From an uncultured Collinsella sp. (lineage in GTDB: Bacteria > Actinomycetota > Coriobacteriia > Coriobacteriales > Coriobacteriaceae): 64,000 nt of DNA. Below the pieces are notes generated by a model that was not told the origin of the DNA, ran no database searches, and saw only the letters and a program-made list of their open reading frames with translations. The position numbers and the translations under genes are program-made. Below, one piece after another: positions 10,201 through 18,499 of the stretch. The stretch spans positions 150,456 to 214,455 of the forward strand of contig CABURU010000001.1 of NCBI GenBank assembly GCA_902494085.1, written 5' to 3'. Position 1 is the first letter of the stretch; every line of letters begins with the position of its first letter.

Positions 10201-11101
10201 GGGGTATCCGCGTCGCCAGATGATGCACTTTGTGGACAAGAACAACCCCGAGAACATCATCGACGCCGCGGTAAAGCGCCAGAAGGATCGCGCGAGCGGC
10301 CAGACTTCGTTCTTCGACATGTTTGGTGATGTTGAGGGCTCGGGTTTCGAGGTCAGCGTGCCCGATCCGGACGGCCAGGAATGGGACCGCCACCTCAAGC
10401 TGAGCCAGGAGAAGGAGGTTCTGGGCATCTATGTCTCGGACCACCCGCTGCGCCCGTTTGAGTATGCGCTCAGCAAAGCGCGCGACTTCTCGTTCTCGCA
10501 GATCGATACCGGCTACGAAGTGCAAAATCCTACAGGCGGCACCATCAACCAGGAGATTCCCGAGGGCAAGGCACTGTGGTGGGCCGGCATGGTCTCGAGC
10601 GTGTCCAAGCGCGTGACCAAAAACGGCGACCCCATGGGCATCGTGCAGCTCGAGGACATGGAAGGCGAGGCCACCGTCGTGGTGTTCCCCAAGACCTACA
10701 AGGAGGCCGAGGGGTATCTGTACGGCGAGGTCGATCCCGAGACCGGCGCACAGCTGTCCGACGCCTTTGTGCGCATCAAGGGCAAGCTCGAGCGCTCGGA
10801 CCGCGGCGACCAGATCATCGCGCAGGAGATCGTGCCGCTGGAGCTCAACGAGGAGAACAACAAGCCCAAGGTGTTTGAGGTCATGGTGCCCAACAGCCGC
10901 TTTAGCCAGGGCAATATGGCGCGCCTGGCCACGGTGCTCACCGCTAACCCGGGCGGCGACCGCGTGGAGATCTTTATCGAGCAGGTGGACGGGCGCGTGC
11001 TGCGCGCCGAGGTGCCTGCCAAGGTCAACGCGCGCTCGATTCCGCTGCTGGCCGAGGCCAAGGCCATTGTGGGTAACCAAGGCCGCGTGACGGTTATCTA
11101 G
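7298..11101 (+). CDS. dnaE: DNA polymerase III alpha subunit
   Basis: Replicative polymerase of the C family, 1267 residues with the ATG at 7298. This start has CGGAGC upstream and gives the normal N-terminus MAFVHLHNHTVFSMLDGA; an in-frame ATG at 7232 would add 22 non-conserved residues. The PHP domain is at the N-terminus (LHNHT, ITDHGYMYG, and later histidine/aspartate ligands). The palm contains GVGPGRGSAAGAIVAY (~425) and PDIDMDFDDERR (~465). The helix-hairpin-helix region precedes a C-terminal OB-fold (WWAGMVSSVSKRVTKNGDPM, ~1100). TAAAAT at 7252-7257 is a plausible -10 element. Highly certain. Confidence 0.96.
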   Translation: MAFVHLHNHTVFSMLDGATRIQDMVNRAVELGMPAVAITDHGYMYGVPDLALACDAVNHNTPEYKTWSHDKAFLEKDRRDELVEPDPEANPREHAQYVKDMAMWDEKGNIDELKPPLVIKPIFGCEVYFTPDETLARDHKPELYHMILLAKDQEGYVNLMQTVSEAAVQGFYYKPRVTLDNLRRHAKGMICTSACIAGIIPKYIDRGDMEGAIKWAETFRDTFDPGDFYIEIQEHGITTDNGLTDEQMDRTLIDIAKQVGVKVIATNDFHYLRREDAPVQDVIMCIGMNAKVDDPNRMRMTGSEFYMKTEEEMRAMFPYCPEACDNTLEIADKCYVELDWDSIILPRFPLLDPGETHESQFRRECEKGLRQHYGDDWATREIGGVNIKERFEYEYKVICDKGFAAYFLIVAEYVQWAKDNGIGVGPGRGSAAGAIVAYAMNITAFDPLENGLMFERFLSPQRTEMPDIDMDFDDERRLEVVEHVRQLYGPEKVTHVITYSTIKAKQAINDAARVLDYPVYMGQRLSKMVSSDPKVKLKQVLEKQPGKEDLFNPDFAEAYKKDDDARRIIDTALSIEGLTRGEGVHACAVLICRDPVNEHVPTKLDTKGGVEITQYEGHTVADMGLLKMDFLGLRTLTVISKAKANIKKNFGIDIKEEEIPFDDPEIFKLMGSGHTAGVFQVESAGMTATIKNMKPTEYKHVVALIALYRPGPLGAGMVSSYINRMNGKEPAVSYDDRLDDILGETYGTMVYQEQVMLISVEMCGFSKGESDSRIRKPVAKKKIKLLTSTVLHWEDGSDETTYDHWMNGAIKNNYTREVAQKIWDDVLEFASYAFNKSHSAGYAILVMQTAWLKAHYPHEYMAAVLTSYTGKTDKIVHYVSACRHDGIPVLSPDVNESGTEFTATKEGVRFGLAGIRGVGTGVAQAIIAEREAGGPFKTLHDFVERVDSSQANRRVIESLIKAGAFDSTGYPRRQMMHFVDKNNPENIIDAAVKRQKDRASGQTSFFDMFGDVEGSGFEVSVPDPDGQEWDRHLKLSQEKEVLGIYVSDHPLRPFEYALSKARDFSFSQIDTGYEVQNPTGGTINQEIPEGKALWWAGMVSSVSKRVTKNGDPMGIVQLEDMEGEATVVVFPKTYKEAEGYLYGEVDPETGAQLSDAFVRIKGKLERSDRGDQIIAQEIVPLELNEENNKPKVFEVMVPNSRFSQGNMARLATVLTANPGGDRVEIFIEQVDGRVLRAEVPAKVNARSIPLLAEAKAIVGNQGRVTVI

Positions 11102-11139
11102 GGACGGCGTTGCTGGTCCGCGCGAGATTGGAGGAAGTG

Positions 11140-14100
11140 ATGGCGCAGGGGACGTTTGTGCAGGCGCTCCGGAAAGAGGCGGCGCTGAGCGGCACCTTTA
11201 TGAAGGGCCGCTCGCTCATGCTCAACGGCGCCGTGCTGTCGATCGAGGACAGCGGCTCGCGCTTCTCCAAGAACGTGACGGTTGAGGGCTCAGTGCGCGG
11301 CTCGCGCGGTGACCTGTACAAGACGCACGTGGCGCTCGACATGGACGAGCACGAGGTGATCGACTACGACTGCGATTGCCCCGCTGCCTATCGCTACCCC
11401 GGCATGTGCAAGCACGCCATCGCCACGGCGCTAGCGTACCTGGACGCCAGCGGCATTGAGCCTGTTGAGGGGCTGCGCACGCCGGTCCGCACGTTTACGG
11501 CGCAGCCGAAACAGCCCGCGCGCACCGCGTCCGCCGCACCGGCGGTCAACCCTAACTTTCCCTTCCCGGCGCCCGTTCCCACGAGCCCGAGCCTCATGAA
11601 GGCGCTCTCCGATCTTTCGGACGCGCGCATGGATGAGTTGGCAGGCATGCGCCGCAAGCTCGCCGGCACTGTCGACCCCGATGCCCCCAAGGCGGTATTG
11701 GAGCCCTCGCTGGTGCCGTACTACAATCCGCTGTTTGCCGACCGCTTTAGCTGGGCGCTCGAGCTTCGCATCCGCTGCGGCTCGGTGTCCTACGTGGTCA
11801 AGGACATCGACGGCATGGCCGCCGCCTACGTGCGCGGCGGCACCTTCTCGTACGGCAAGAAGCTCACATTTCTCCATGCGCCCGAGGCTTTCGACGAGGT
11901 TTCGGTGCGCCTGCTCGACCTTGTTGTGGCAACGGTTGTGTATCTGAGCGACATCACGAGTTCGCGTTCGGCGTCGTACGATTTTGCACGCAGCGGCTTT
12001 GTCGCCGAGCGCCAGCTGCCGCTGTCCGAGCATGACATCGTGTACATGCTGGACTTGCTGCGTGGCCGGACCATTTCCTTTGAGCCCGCCTGGTCGCGGG
12101 GAACGACGACGCATCGTTCCTACGAGGTAGCGGTTGAGTTGTCGCCGGTGGGGGAGGACGAGGCCTCGGCAAAACAACCACCGCTCCTCGCCGCCAAGAT
12201 CGCTCCGGCGGCCGGTGGCAGCTACGACCTGCGCCTGCCCGCCGATATGTACTGCTTTGCCTCGGGCGACGTTGCCTATCTGGTCGACACGCACCGCGCA
12301 CGCCGCGCCGATGCGGCGTTTGCCCAGCATGCGGCGCCGTTTCTGTCGCGTCTGCTGCCCTGTCGCACGCCGGTCCATATCGCCGCCGAACAGGTGGGCG
12401 AATTCTGCCGCATGGCGCTGCCCGTTCTGCGCGACTACACTGATCTCACCGCTCCCGCCGTGCTCGATACCGTGGCGCCCGAGCCGAGCTTTGCCATGGC
12501 AATCGGCGTCGACGATGGACTCGTGACCTGCAAAATTACGGTTACCTACGGCGACTGGTCGGCAGATCTCTTTAGCTTGGGCGCTCCGGGCAGCCCCTTC
12601 GAAGAGCGGCGTCCGGGCGTGCCGCCGCGCGACGAGGTGGCAGAGTTTCGCGTTATGGACACGGCGGCCCTGTATTTCGACTTTTACGAGGGCGGCCTGG
12701 CGTTTGGGGAACGCGATGACGAGAGCCTGTTCCACTTGCTGACCGAGGGGCTGTCCGCCCTGTCCGAGCTGGGCGAGGTCATGCTCAGCGACCGCCTACG
12801 CCAGATCTCGGTCCGCCCTGCGCCCAAGCTTTCGGTGCGCGCGACCGTCAAGAGTAACCTGCTCGACGTCGAACTGGGCGCGAGCGGCCTTTCGGCGGCA
12901 GACCTTGCCATCTATCTGGATTCGTATAAGCGTCACCAGACGTTTGCGCATCTCACGTCGGGCGACATCATTCGCCTGGACGAGGGAGCGCGCGCCGCGT
13001 TTGGTCTTGCCGAGGACCTGGGCGTCGATGCCGTCGACCTGCTCGACGGCGTGTCGCTTCCCGCGTCGAGTACCCTGTTCGTCGACAGCATGCTCGCGCG
13101 CACGCCCGAGCTCGAAGCCGATCGCGACGCTGCGTTCCGTCGCACCGTCGAGCGCTTGGATACGCTCGGCAAGATGGACTTTACGGTGCCGGCATCTCTC
13201 AAGGCCACGCTACGTGGCTACCAGGTCGATGGCTACCAGTGGCTCGGCTCGCTCGAGCACCTGGGCCTCGGTGGTATCTTGGCCGACGACATGGGCCTGG
13301 GCAAAACGCTGCAGATGATCGCGCATATCCTGGCGCGCGTGGAGGCGGGGGATGCCAAGCCCACGCTCGTGGTGTGCCCTGCGTCGCTTGTGTACAACTG
13401 GACCGCCGAGCTGGAGCGCTTTGCGCCTTCGCTCGACGTGTGCGCCATTGTGGGTGCCAAGGCTCAACGCCGTGTGCAGATCGCTGGCGTGGCCGAGCAT
13501 AACGTGGTCGTGACGTCGTATGACCTCATGCGCCGCGACATCGACGAGTATGCCGAGCAGGACTTTGCCCGCGTTGTGCTCGACGAGGCCCAGTACATTA
13601 AAAACCCGCTCACGCAGGTGGCGCGCGCCGCCAAGCGTCTACCGGCCGGTGTGCGCTTTGCCCTGACGGGCACGCCCATCGAAAACCGCCTGTCCGAGCT
13701 CTGGAGTATCTTCGACTTTCTTATGCCGGGCCTTTTGGGGACGCGCGAGTCGTTTGCCAAGCGCTTTGAGAGCCCCGTCGAGCATGCCGAGGGCGATAGC
13801 GCCGCTCGCCTGCAGGCGCTCGTGTCGCCGTTTGTGCTGCGCCGTGTTAAGGAAGACGTGGTGGCCGATCTACCCGAGAAGATCGAAGACACGGTGATGG
13901 CGCAGCTTACCGGCGAGCAGCGTAAGCTGTACCTGGCAAACCAGGACCGCATCGCCCAGCAGGTGCAGCACCGCGAGGCATCCGAGTTTAAGAAAGACAA
14001 GCTCAAGGTACTCGCCGAGCTCACCAAGCTGCGCCAGATCTGCTGCGACCCGCATCTACACTACGAGGGCTACAAGGCGGGGAGCGCCAAGCTCGACGCT

Positions 14101-14604
14101 TGCATGGAGCTCGTGCACGGTGCGCTCGACGGTGGGCACCACATTCTGCTGTTCAGCCAGTTCACGGGCATGCTCGATATCATTGGCAAGCGCCTGGCCA
14201 AGGAGGACATCGGCTTTCTTAAACTCACGGGCGCTTCGTCCAAGGAGAGCCGCGCCAAGATGGTCGCGCAGTTCCAGGCGGGCGAGGTGCCGGTGTTTCT
14301 GATCTCGCTCAAGGCGGGCGGCGTGGGCCTCAACCTGACGGCGGCCGACGTGGTCATTCACTACGATCCGTGGTGGAACGTGGCCGCACAGGATCAGGCG
14401 ACTGACCGCGCGCATCGTATTGGCCAGCAGCATACCGTGACCGTGTACAAGCTCATCGCCAAGGACACGATCGAGGAACGCATTATGCAGATGCAGGAGT
14501 CCAAACGCGACCTGGTCAACAGCGTGCTCGGCGGCGACGGCATCTCGTCGGCGCTGTTTACCCGCGAAGATGTTCTGGCACTGCTGGACGGCGACGGGCG
14601 CTAA
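11140..14604 (+). CDS. SNF2-family helicase with N-terminal SWIM zinc finger
   Basis: Swi2/Snf2-type DNA translocase of 1154 residues. The start ATG 11140 has GGAGG five bases upstream; a TTG at 11110 lacks such a site. The SWIM finger CDCPAAYRYPGMCKH lies at ~75-90. The ATPase core has DDMGLGKTLQ (motif I, ~712), DEAQYIKNP (motif II, ~805), LTGTPIENR (motif III) and the RecA2 end TDRAHRIGQ (motif VI, ~1090). Bacterial SWIM-SNF2 proteins resemble RapA/HepA-like remodelers, but substrates are mostly unknown. It starts 38 bases after dnaE and could be cotranscribed with it. Confidence 0.9.
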   Translation: MAQGTFVQALRKEAALSGTFMKGRSLMLNGAVLSIEDSGSRFSKNVTVEGSVRGSRGDLYKTHVALDMDEHEVIDYDCDCPAAYRYPGMCKHAIATALAYLDASGIEPVEGLRTPVRTFTAQPKQPARTASAAPAVNPNFPFPAPVPTSPSLMKALSDLSDARMDELAGMRRKLAGTVDPDAPKAVLEPSLVPYYNPLFADRFSWALELRIRCGSVSYVVKDIDGMAAAYVRGGTFSYGKKLTFLHAPEAFDEVSVRLLDLVVATVVYLSDITSSRSASYDFARSGFVAERQLPLSEHDIVYMLDLLRGRTISFEPAWSRGTTTHRSYEVAVELSPVGEDEASAKQPPLLAAKIAPAAGGSYDLRLPADMYCFASGDVAYLVDTHRARRADAAFAQHAAPFLSRLLPCRTPVHIAAEQVGEFCRMALPVLRDYTDLTAPAVLDTVAPEPSFAMAIGVDDGLVTCKITVTYGDWSADLFSLGAPGSPFEERRPGVPPRDEVAEFRVMDTAALYFDFYEGGLAFGERDDESLFHLLTEGLSALSELGEVMLSDRLRQISVRPAPKLSVRATVKSNLLDVELGASGLSAADLAIYLDSYKRHQTFAHLTSGDIIRLDEGARAAFGLAEDLGVDAVDLLDGVSLPASSTLFVDSMLARTPELEADRDAAFRRTVERLDTLGKMDFTVPASLKATLRGYQVDGYQWLGSLEHLGLGGILADDMGLGKTLQMIAHILARVEAGDAKPTLVVCPASLVYNWTAELERFAPSLDVCAIVGAKAQRRVQIAGVAEHNVVVTSYDLMRRDIDEYAEQDFARVVLDEAQYIKNPLTQVARAAKRLPAGVRFALTGTPIENRLSELWSIFDFLMPGLLGTRESFAKRFESPVEHAEGDSAARLQALVSPFVLRRVKEDVVADLPEKIEDTVMAQLTGEQRKLYLANQDRIAQQVQHREASEFKKDKLKVLAELTKLRQICCDPHLHYEGYKAGSAKLDACMELVHGALDGGHHILLFSQFTGMLDIIGKRLAKEDIGFLKLTGASSKESRAKMVAQFQAGEVPVFLISLKAGGVGLNLTAADVVIHYDPWWNVAAQDQATDRAHRIGQQHTVTVYKLIAKDTIEERIMQMQESKRDLVNSVLGGDGISSALFTREDVLALLDGDGR

Positions 14605-14754
14605 CTCGCTCGGGTGGGGCCGCCGGGGCGGATGGCACACGCTGCCCCATCGTCCCCGCCCGTTATGTGTTCATTTGCAATGCCGTGGATGGTTTGTCTG
14701 CCTTTGGGCATAAGAACCATCAAGATCATCGGCACATCAGCAAAGGAGAACATC

Positions 14755-15117
14755 ATGGCGAAATTCTTTAAGGACCCCGACGGTAAGCTCATCGCTGCCC
14801 TTGGCGACGGCGTTGCGACCCCTGCCGGTTGCACGGAGCTGACCGCAAACACTGAGGACGCGGCGCACGAGAAGCACGTGCCTGTTGTCGAGACCGAGCG
14901 CGACGGTCACGTGATTCGCGCACGCGTTGGCTCGGTCGAGCACCCCAGCCTGCCCGAGCACTACATTGAGTGGATCGCCCTTGAGGCCGAGGGCCGCTTA
15001 GAGGTCCATTACCTTGAGCCCGGCATGAAACCCGCGACGTTTTTCGCGGGCGGCTCCAAGACCGGTACCGTCTATGCCTACTGCAACCTGCACGGGCTGT
15101 GGTCCGCGACATTCTAG
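14755..15117 (+). CDS. Superoxide reductase / desulfoferrodoxin (neelaredoxin type)
   Basis: This 120-residue protein reduces superoxide to hydrogen peroxide without making oxygen, the standard defence of anaerobes. The Fe(His)4Cys centre is visible: EKHVPVV (Glu-Lys-His, ~38), the histidines in HPSLPEHYIEWI (~63-74), and the Cys and His of YCNLHGLW at the C-terminus. The N-terminal rubredoxin-like desulforedoxin centre is reduced to a single GC, so this is a one-iron type. The start at 14755 is preceded by AAAGGAGAA. A terminator follows. Confidence 0.92.
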   Translation: MAKFFKDPDGKLIAALGDGVATPAGCTELTANTEDAAHEKHVPVVETERDGHVIRARVGSVEHPSLPEHYIEWIALEAEGRLEVHYLEPGMKPATFFAGGSKTGTVYAYCNLHGLWSATF

Positions 15118-15162
15118 GAGCGCGCCCCCGCTCGGGGTATCATAGCTAGCATATGCACATGC

Positions 15163-15196
15163 AAGCGCCGGCTGCATTATGCGGCCGGCGCTTTTA
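15163..15196 (+). terminator. Rho-independent terminator after superoxide reductase
   Basis: AAGCGCCGGC (15163-15172) pairs with GCCGGCGCTT (15184-15193), with an 11-base loop and a short T run. Confidence 0.85.
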
Positions 15197-15234
15197 CTAC
15201 GATTTCGATGGTTTACGACGGAAAGGGCTGAGCC

Positions 15235-17220
15235 ATGAAGCTCGCGCTTGCACAGATCGATATGCGCCTGGGTGATATTGAGGGCATTTGCGGCCGCATT
15301 GAGGACCAGGCTCGTCTGGCCCACGAGCGCGGGGCGCGCGTGCTGTGCGTTCCGGCTCCGCTCTTTATGGGCGCCATGCCCGGTGGCCTGGTGGGCGCTG
15401 CCGACTTTGAGCACGACATGCTTGCCGGGTTGACTGGTGTCGCCGAGCGTATCCAGGAGCTTGATATGATCTGCATCGTGCCCGCGGCGGTTTCGTTTGA
15501 GGGCCAGCCGCTGCTCGACTACATGATGCTCAAGGACGGTCATGTGGTGCCGGCGCGTTCGAGCATTGCCCTGCAGCGTGGCGAGAACAACGACACACGT
15601 TGGGCGCCGCCGGTGTTCGACGTGGACGGCGTGCGCATCGCCGTGATTTTTGACTTGGACCGCGAACTCGAGATGCTGCCGACCGGTGTTGACCTCATTG
15701 CGTATTTTCAATTCAACGCGTTTGACATGACCGACCGCGAGACGGCCGCCATTGCCGCTGTTCGCAGCGGCGCCTACCGCAAGATCGCATCCAAGCGCAG
15801 CGTGTGGTTTGCCTGCATGGCGCCGGTCGGCGCCTATGACGAGTCGGTGTATACCGGCGGTTCGTTTGTGCTCGACGACTGCGGTCGTGTGGTGGCCCAG
15901 GCGCCGTGTTTTGAGGAGAGCCTGCTGGTTCAGGAGATACAGCGCGGCGTGATGCTCGATGCCCTGGAAGATCACGAACTGCCCGAGTTCCGTTCCGAGG
16001 AGTGGCTGTGGCAGGCGCTGGTGCTCGCCGTGCGCGACAACGCCCGAGCTCACGGTGCTTCGCGTGCTGTGGTGGCACTCGAGGGTGACTTGCCGTCGTC
16101 CCTGCTGACGGCGCTGGCCGTCGACGCTCTGGGCCCGCGCAATGTGATTGGCCTGGTGCTGGGGCGCAACCGTATCTTTACGCCGGCGCAGGAAGAGGCC
16201 GAGGCTGCCCGCTGTGCCGCCGTCCGCGCCATCGCCGAGCGCTTGCACATTCGTACCGTCGAGCGCGATGCACCGGATGCGGCGCGTGTGCTCGATCGCG
16301 ACGTGTCGGCGGGCGATGCCGAGCGTCTGCGCTCGCGCACGCTGGGCTTCATGCTGGAGGACACGGCGCTCGAGCTGGGTGCGATGGCGCTGAGCCCTCT
16401 GTCCAAAACCGAGTACGCGCTGGCGGCGCCGGCGCTTTGCGGTGGCTACCAGGGCGATTACGCGCCCTTTGGCGATGTGTACCTGTCGACGCTTGAGTTT
16501 GTGGCGCGTGTGCGCAACCGCACGTCTGCCGTGGTGCCCCAAGAGCTCGTGACGCTCAACGCGGTGGAAGATTGTATGGAGCGAGTGCTGGCGCAGGCGC
16601 TCTCGACGCTCGACGGTCCGGTCGATATGCTCGACCGCGCGGCACAGCTGCTCGGCGGGCTTGAGCCGGGTGAGGTCGATGGCGCGCTCGAGGCGCACGT
16701 TGACCGCAGTCGACCCTTCGACGACATCCCAATGGCCGCCGGCAAGCCCGAGGCTTGCTCGCTGCTGCTGATGCTCGTTCGACAGGGTGAGGCTTCCCGT
16801 CGCATGCTGCCGACGGCGCCGATCGTCTCGGCCCGTTCGTTTGCCGAGCGCTCCTGGCCGTATATGCTCGCGTGGTCCGACCTGGGGCTTAACGGCAAGG
16901 AGCGTATGACGGTCGATTCGCTGGCGCGCGCCGAGGTGCGCCGTTTTGCTGACGAGGATACGAGCGAGCGCGTGCGAAACGAGATGATGGGCGTGCTGGG
17001 CGAGCTTCTGGGTATTTCGCCCGAGCAGATGGAGGAGCTGCGCTCTGAGGACGGTCAGCGTCGTTTGCATGAGGGAATGAAAAAGTTCGAGGGCGAGGTT
17101 CAGGACGCCATCGATAAGATGATGGGCGGTCAGGGCGGTCCGCAGGGTGGGTCCCAGGGTGGTCCGATGCCTCATCCGCCGGTTGATCCCCGACAGTTCC
17201 CATTCTTCTCGCAGAACTAA
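15235..17220 (+). CDS. Glutamine-dependent NAD synthetase-like pseudoenzyme
   Basis: This 661-residue protein has the full NadE layout: an N-terminal nitrilase-fold glutaminase (residues 1-255) and a C-terminal ATP-pyrophosphatase-like synthetase (about 260-600). Conserved non-catalytic landmarks remain: MKLALAQIDMRLGDIEG, YTGGSFVLDDCGRV and SPLSKTEYALAAP. The catalytic signatures are altered. The PEL glutamate of the nitrilase triad is PAPL, the nucleophile motif CEDLW reads FDLDRE, and the ATP-binding SGGxDS loop reads EGDLPSS. A Gly/Gln/Pro-rich tail (GGQGGPQGGSQGG) is added. It lies upstream of ruvCAB. The fold assignment is strong; loss of both activities is an inference from the motifs. 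Its role is unknown and could be structural or regulatory. Confidence 0.8.
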   Translation: MKLALAQIDMRLGDIEGICGRIEDQARLAHERGARVLCVPAPLFMGAMPGGLVGAADFEHDMLAGLTGVAERIQELDMICIVPAAVSFEGQPLLDYMMLKDGHVVPARSSIALQRGENNDTRWAPPVFDVDGVRIAVIFDLDRELEMLPTGVDLIAYFQFNAFDMTDRETAAIAAVRSGAYRKIASKRSVWFACMAPVGAYDESVYTGGSFVLDDCGRVVAQAPCFEESLLVQEIQRGVMLDALEDHELPEFRSEEWLWQALVLAVRDNARAHGASRAVVALEGDLPSSLLTALAVDALGPRNVIGLVLGRNRIFTPAQEEAEAARCAAVRAIAERLHIRTVERDAPDAARVLDRDVSAGDAERLRSRTLGFMLEDTALELGAMALSPLSKTEYALAAPALCGGYQGDYAPFGDVYLSTLEFVARVRNRTSAVVPQELVTLNAVEDCMERVLAQALSTLDGPVDMLDRAAQLLGGLEPGEVDGALEAHVDRSRPFDDIPMAAGKPEACSLLLMLVRQGEASRRMLPTAPIVSARSFAERSWPYMLAWSDLGLNGKERMTVDSLARAEVRRFADEDTSERVRNEMMGVLGELLGISPEQMEELRSEDGQRRLHEGMKKFEGEVQDAIDKMMGGQGGPQGGSQGGPMPHPPVDPRQFPFFSQN

Positions 17221-17221
17221 A

Positions 17222-17253
17222 CTGGGGATGGGATTCGCTCCCAACCCCGATAC
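17222..17253 (+). other. Hairpin after the NadE-like gene
   Basis: TGGGG-TGGGA and TCCCA-CCCC segments pair over about ten bases with one A/A mismatch and a short loop. No T run follows, so it is at best a weak terminator or an mRNA-stabilising hairpin. Confidence 0.4.
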
Positions 17254-17357
17254 TTCAACTAAGCATCTTGGCCCCGTTGTGTTATTCTAGAACAGACGTT
17301 CGTGATTGATGCGCGGGGTCTTGCCTTGCGCTTGGTAGAAGACGAGGGGAGGTTGGC

Positions 17358-17879
17358 TTGGTTATCTTGGGCATCGACCCCGGTTTGGCTCATACGGGTT
17401 GGGGGATTATCGAGGAGCGGCGTGGCGAGGTTCGCTGCCGTGCCTATGGCTGCATCGAGACCAGTGCCGGAAGTCCGCTCGCGGTGCGCCTGTCGCATAT
17501 CGCCCATGACCTTAAGGACGTCGTCGAGCGTTATCGACCCGACACGGCTGCTGTCGAGAGCATCTACTTTGGCGCCAACGTTCGTTCGGCCATCCCCACG
17601 GCGCATGCCCGCGGTGCTGCGCTTGTGGCGCTTTCGGAGTGCGCGCTCGAGATTGGCGAGTACACGCCCATGCAGATCAAACAAGCTGTGGTGGGCACCG
17701 GCGCCGCGGACAAGCGGCAGGTCGCCTACATGGTACGCACGCTCACGCAGCTCGACCACGACCCGCATCCCGACCATGCCGCCGATGCCCTGGCCTGCGC
17801 CATCTGCCATGTAAACCTCAGCCGCACCCGCGTCCTCACCGGTGGCGAGTTCTATCAACAGAGAGGAACCGGATACTGA
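17358..17879 (+). CDS. ruvC: Holliday junction resolvase RuvC
   Basis: RNase H-fold endonuclease that cuts Holliday junctions, 173 residues. The acidic catalytic residues appear in GIDPG (Asp, residue ~6), VESIYFG (Glu, ~65) and DHAADALACAICH near the C-terminus. The start is a TTG at 17358, supported by GAGGGGAGG upstream and by the conserved start MVILGIDPG. The stop overlaps the ruvA start (TGATG), so ruvC, ruvA and ruvB form one translationally coupled operon. Confidence 0.95.
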   Translation: MVILGIDPGLAHTGWGIIEERRGEVRCRAYGCIETSAGSPLAVRLSHIAHDLKDVVERYRPDTAAVESIYFGANVRSAIPTAHARGAALVALSECALEIGEYTPMQIKQAVVGTGAADKRQVAYMVRTLTQLDHDPHPDHAADALACAICHVNLSRTRVLTGGEFYQQRGTGY

Positions 17880-18499
17880 TGATTTCCCAGCTCCACGGAA
17901 CGCTTGTCGAAGCCACGATGAGCTCTGCTGTCGTCGATGTGTCGGGCGTTGGCTTCGAGCTCGGCATCTCGGGCAGCACTGCGGCCACGTTGCCGACGCC
18001 CGGCGGCGAGGTCCGCCTCTACACACGTATGCAGGTGCGCGAGGACGCCATGACACTTTTCGGTTTTTCCTCAAAGGATGAGCGCACGATGTTCGACCGG
18101 CTCGTGTCCGTCTCGGGCGTTGGCCCGCGCTTGGCGCTCGCCGTGCTTTCCACCTATACCGTGGGGCAGCTGTACTCGTTGGTGATGGCCGAGGACGACA
18201 AGGGCATGGCCAAGGTACCCGGCGTGGGCAAAAAGACGGCTCAGCGCCTGATCCTGGAACTCAAGAGTACCTTTGCCAAGGACAAGGGCTTTGTGCCGGT
18301 CGACGTGATTCCCGGACAGGTTGCGATGCCGGTTCCCGCCGCCGCTCCTTCGGCAATCGATGACGCCCGCGCGGCGCTCCTTTCCATGGGCTTTAGCCCG
18401 CAGGAGACCGATGTTGCCCTGAGCGGGTATGATGGGCAGAATATGCGTGTCGAGGATCTGCTCGGCGCGGCGCTTAAGCGACTTGGAATGGATGCGTGA
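17879..18499 (+). CDS. ruvA: Holliday junction branch migration protein RuvA
   Basis: DNA-binding subunit that holds the four-way junction for the RuvB motor; 206 residues. The N-terminal OB-fold begins MISQLHGTLVEA. Two helix-hairpin-helix motifs are seen in VSVSGVGPRLALAVL (~75) and VPGVGKKTAQRLILEL (~110), and the flexible linker is followed by the RuvB-contacting domain III (DDARAALLSMGFS onward). The ATG overlaps the ruvC stop, with GAGAGGAA upstream. Confidence 0.95.
   Translation: MISQLHGTLVEATMSSAVVDVSGVGFELGISGSTAATLPTPGGEVRLYTRMQVREDAMTLFGFSSKDERTMFDRLVSVSGVGPRLALAVLSTYTVGQLYSLVMAEDDKGMAKVPGVGKKTAQRLILELKSTFAKDKGFVPVDVIPGQVAMPVPAAAPSAIDDARAALLSMGFSPQETDVALSGYDGQNMRVEDLLGAALKRLGMDA

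Noticed and set aside
7271..11080. 1269-codon open frame opposite dnaE
   Set aside because: Antisense shadow of dnaE; no ribosome site and no recognisable domain.
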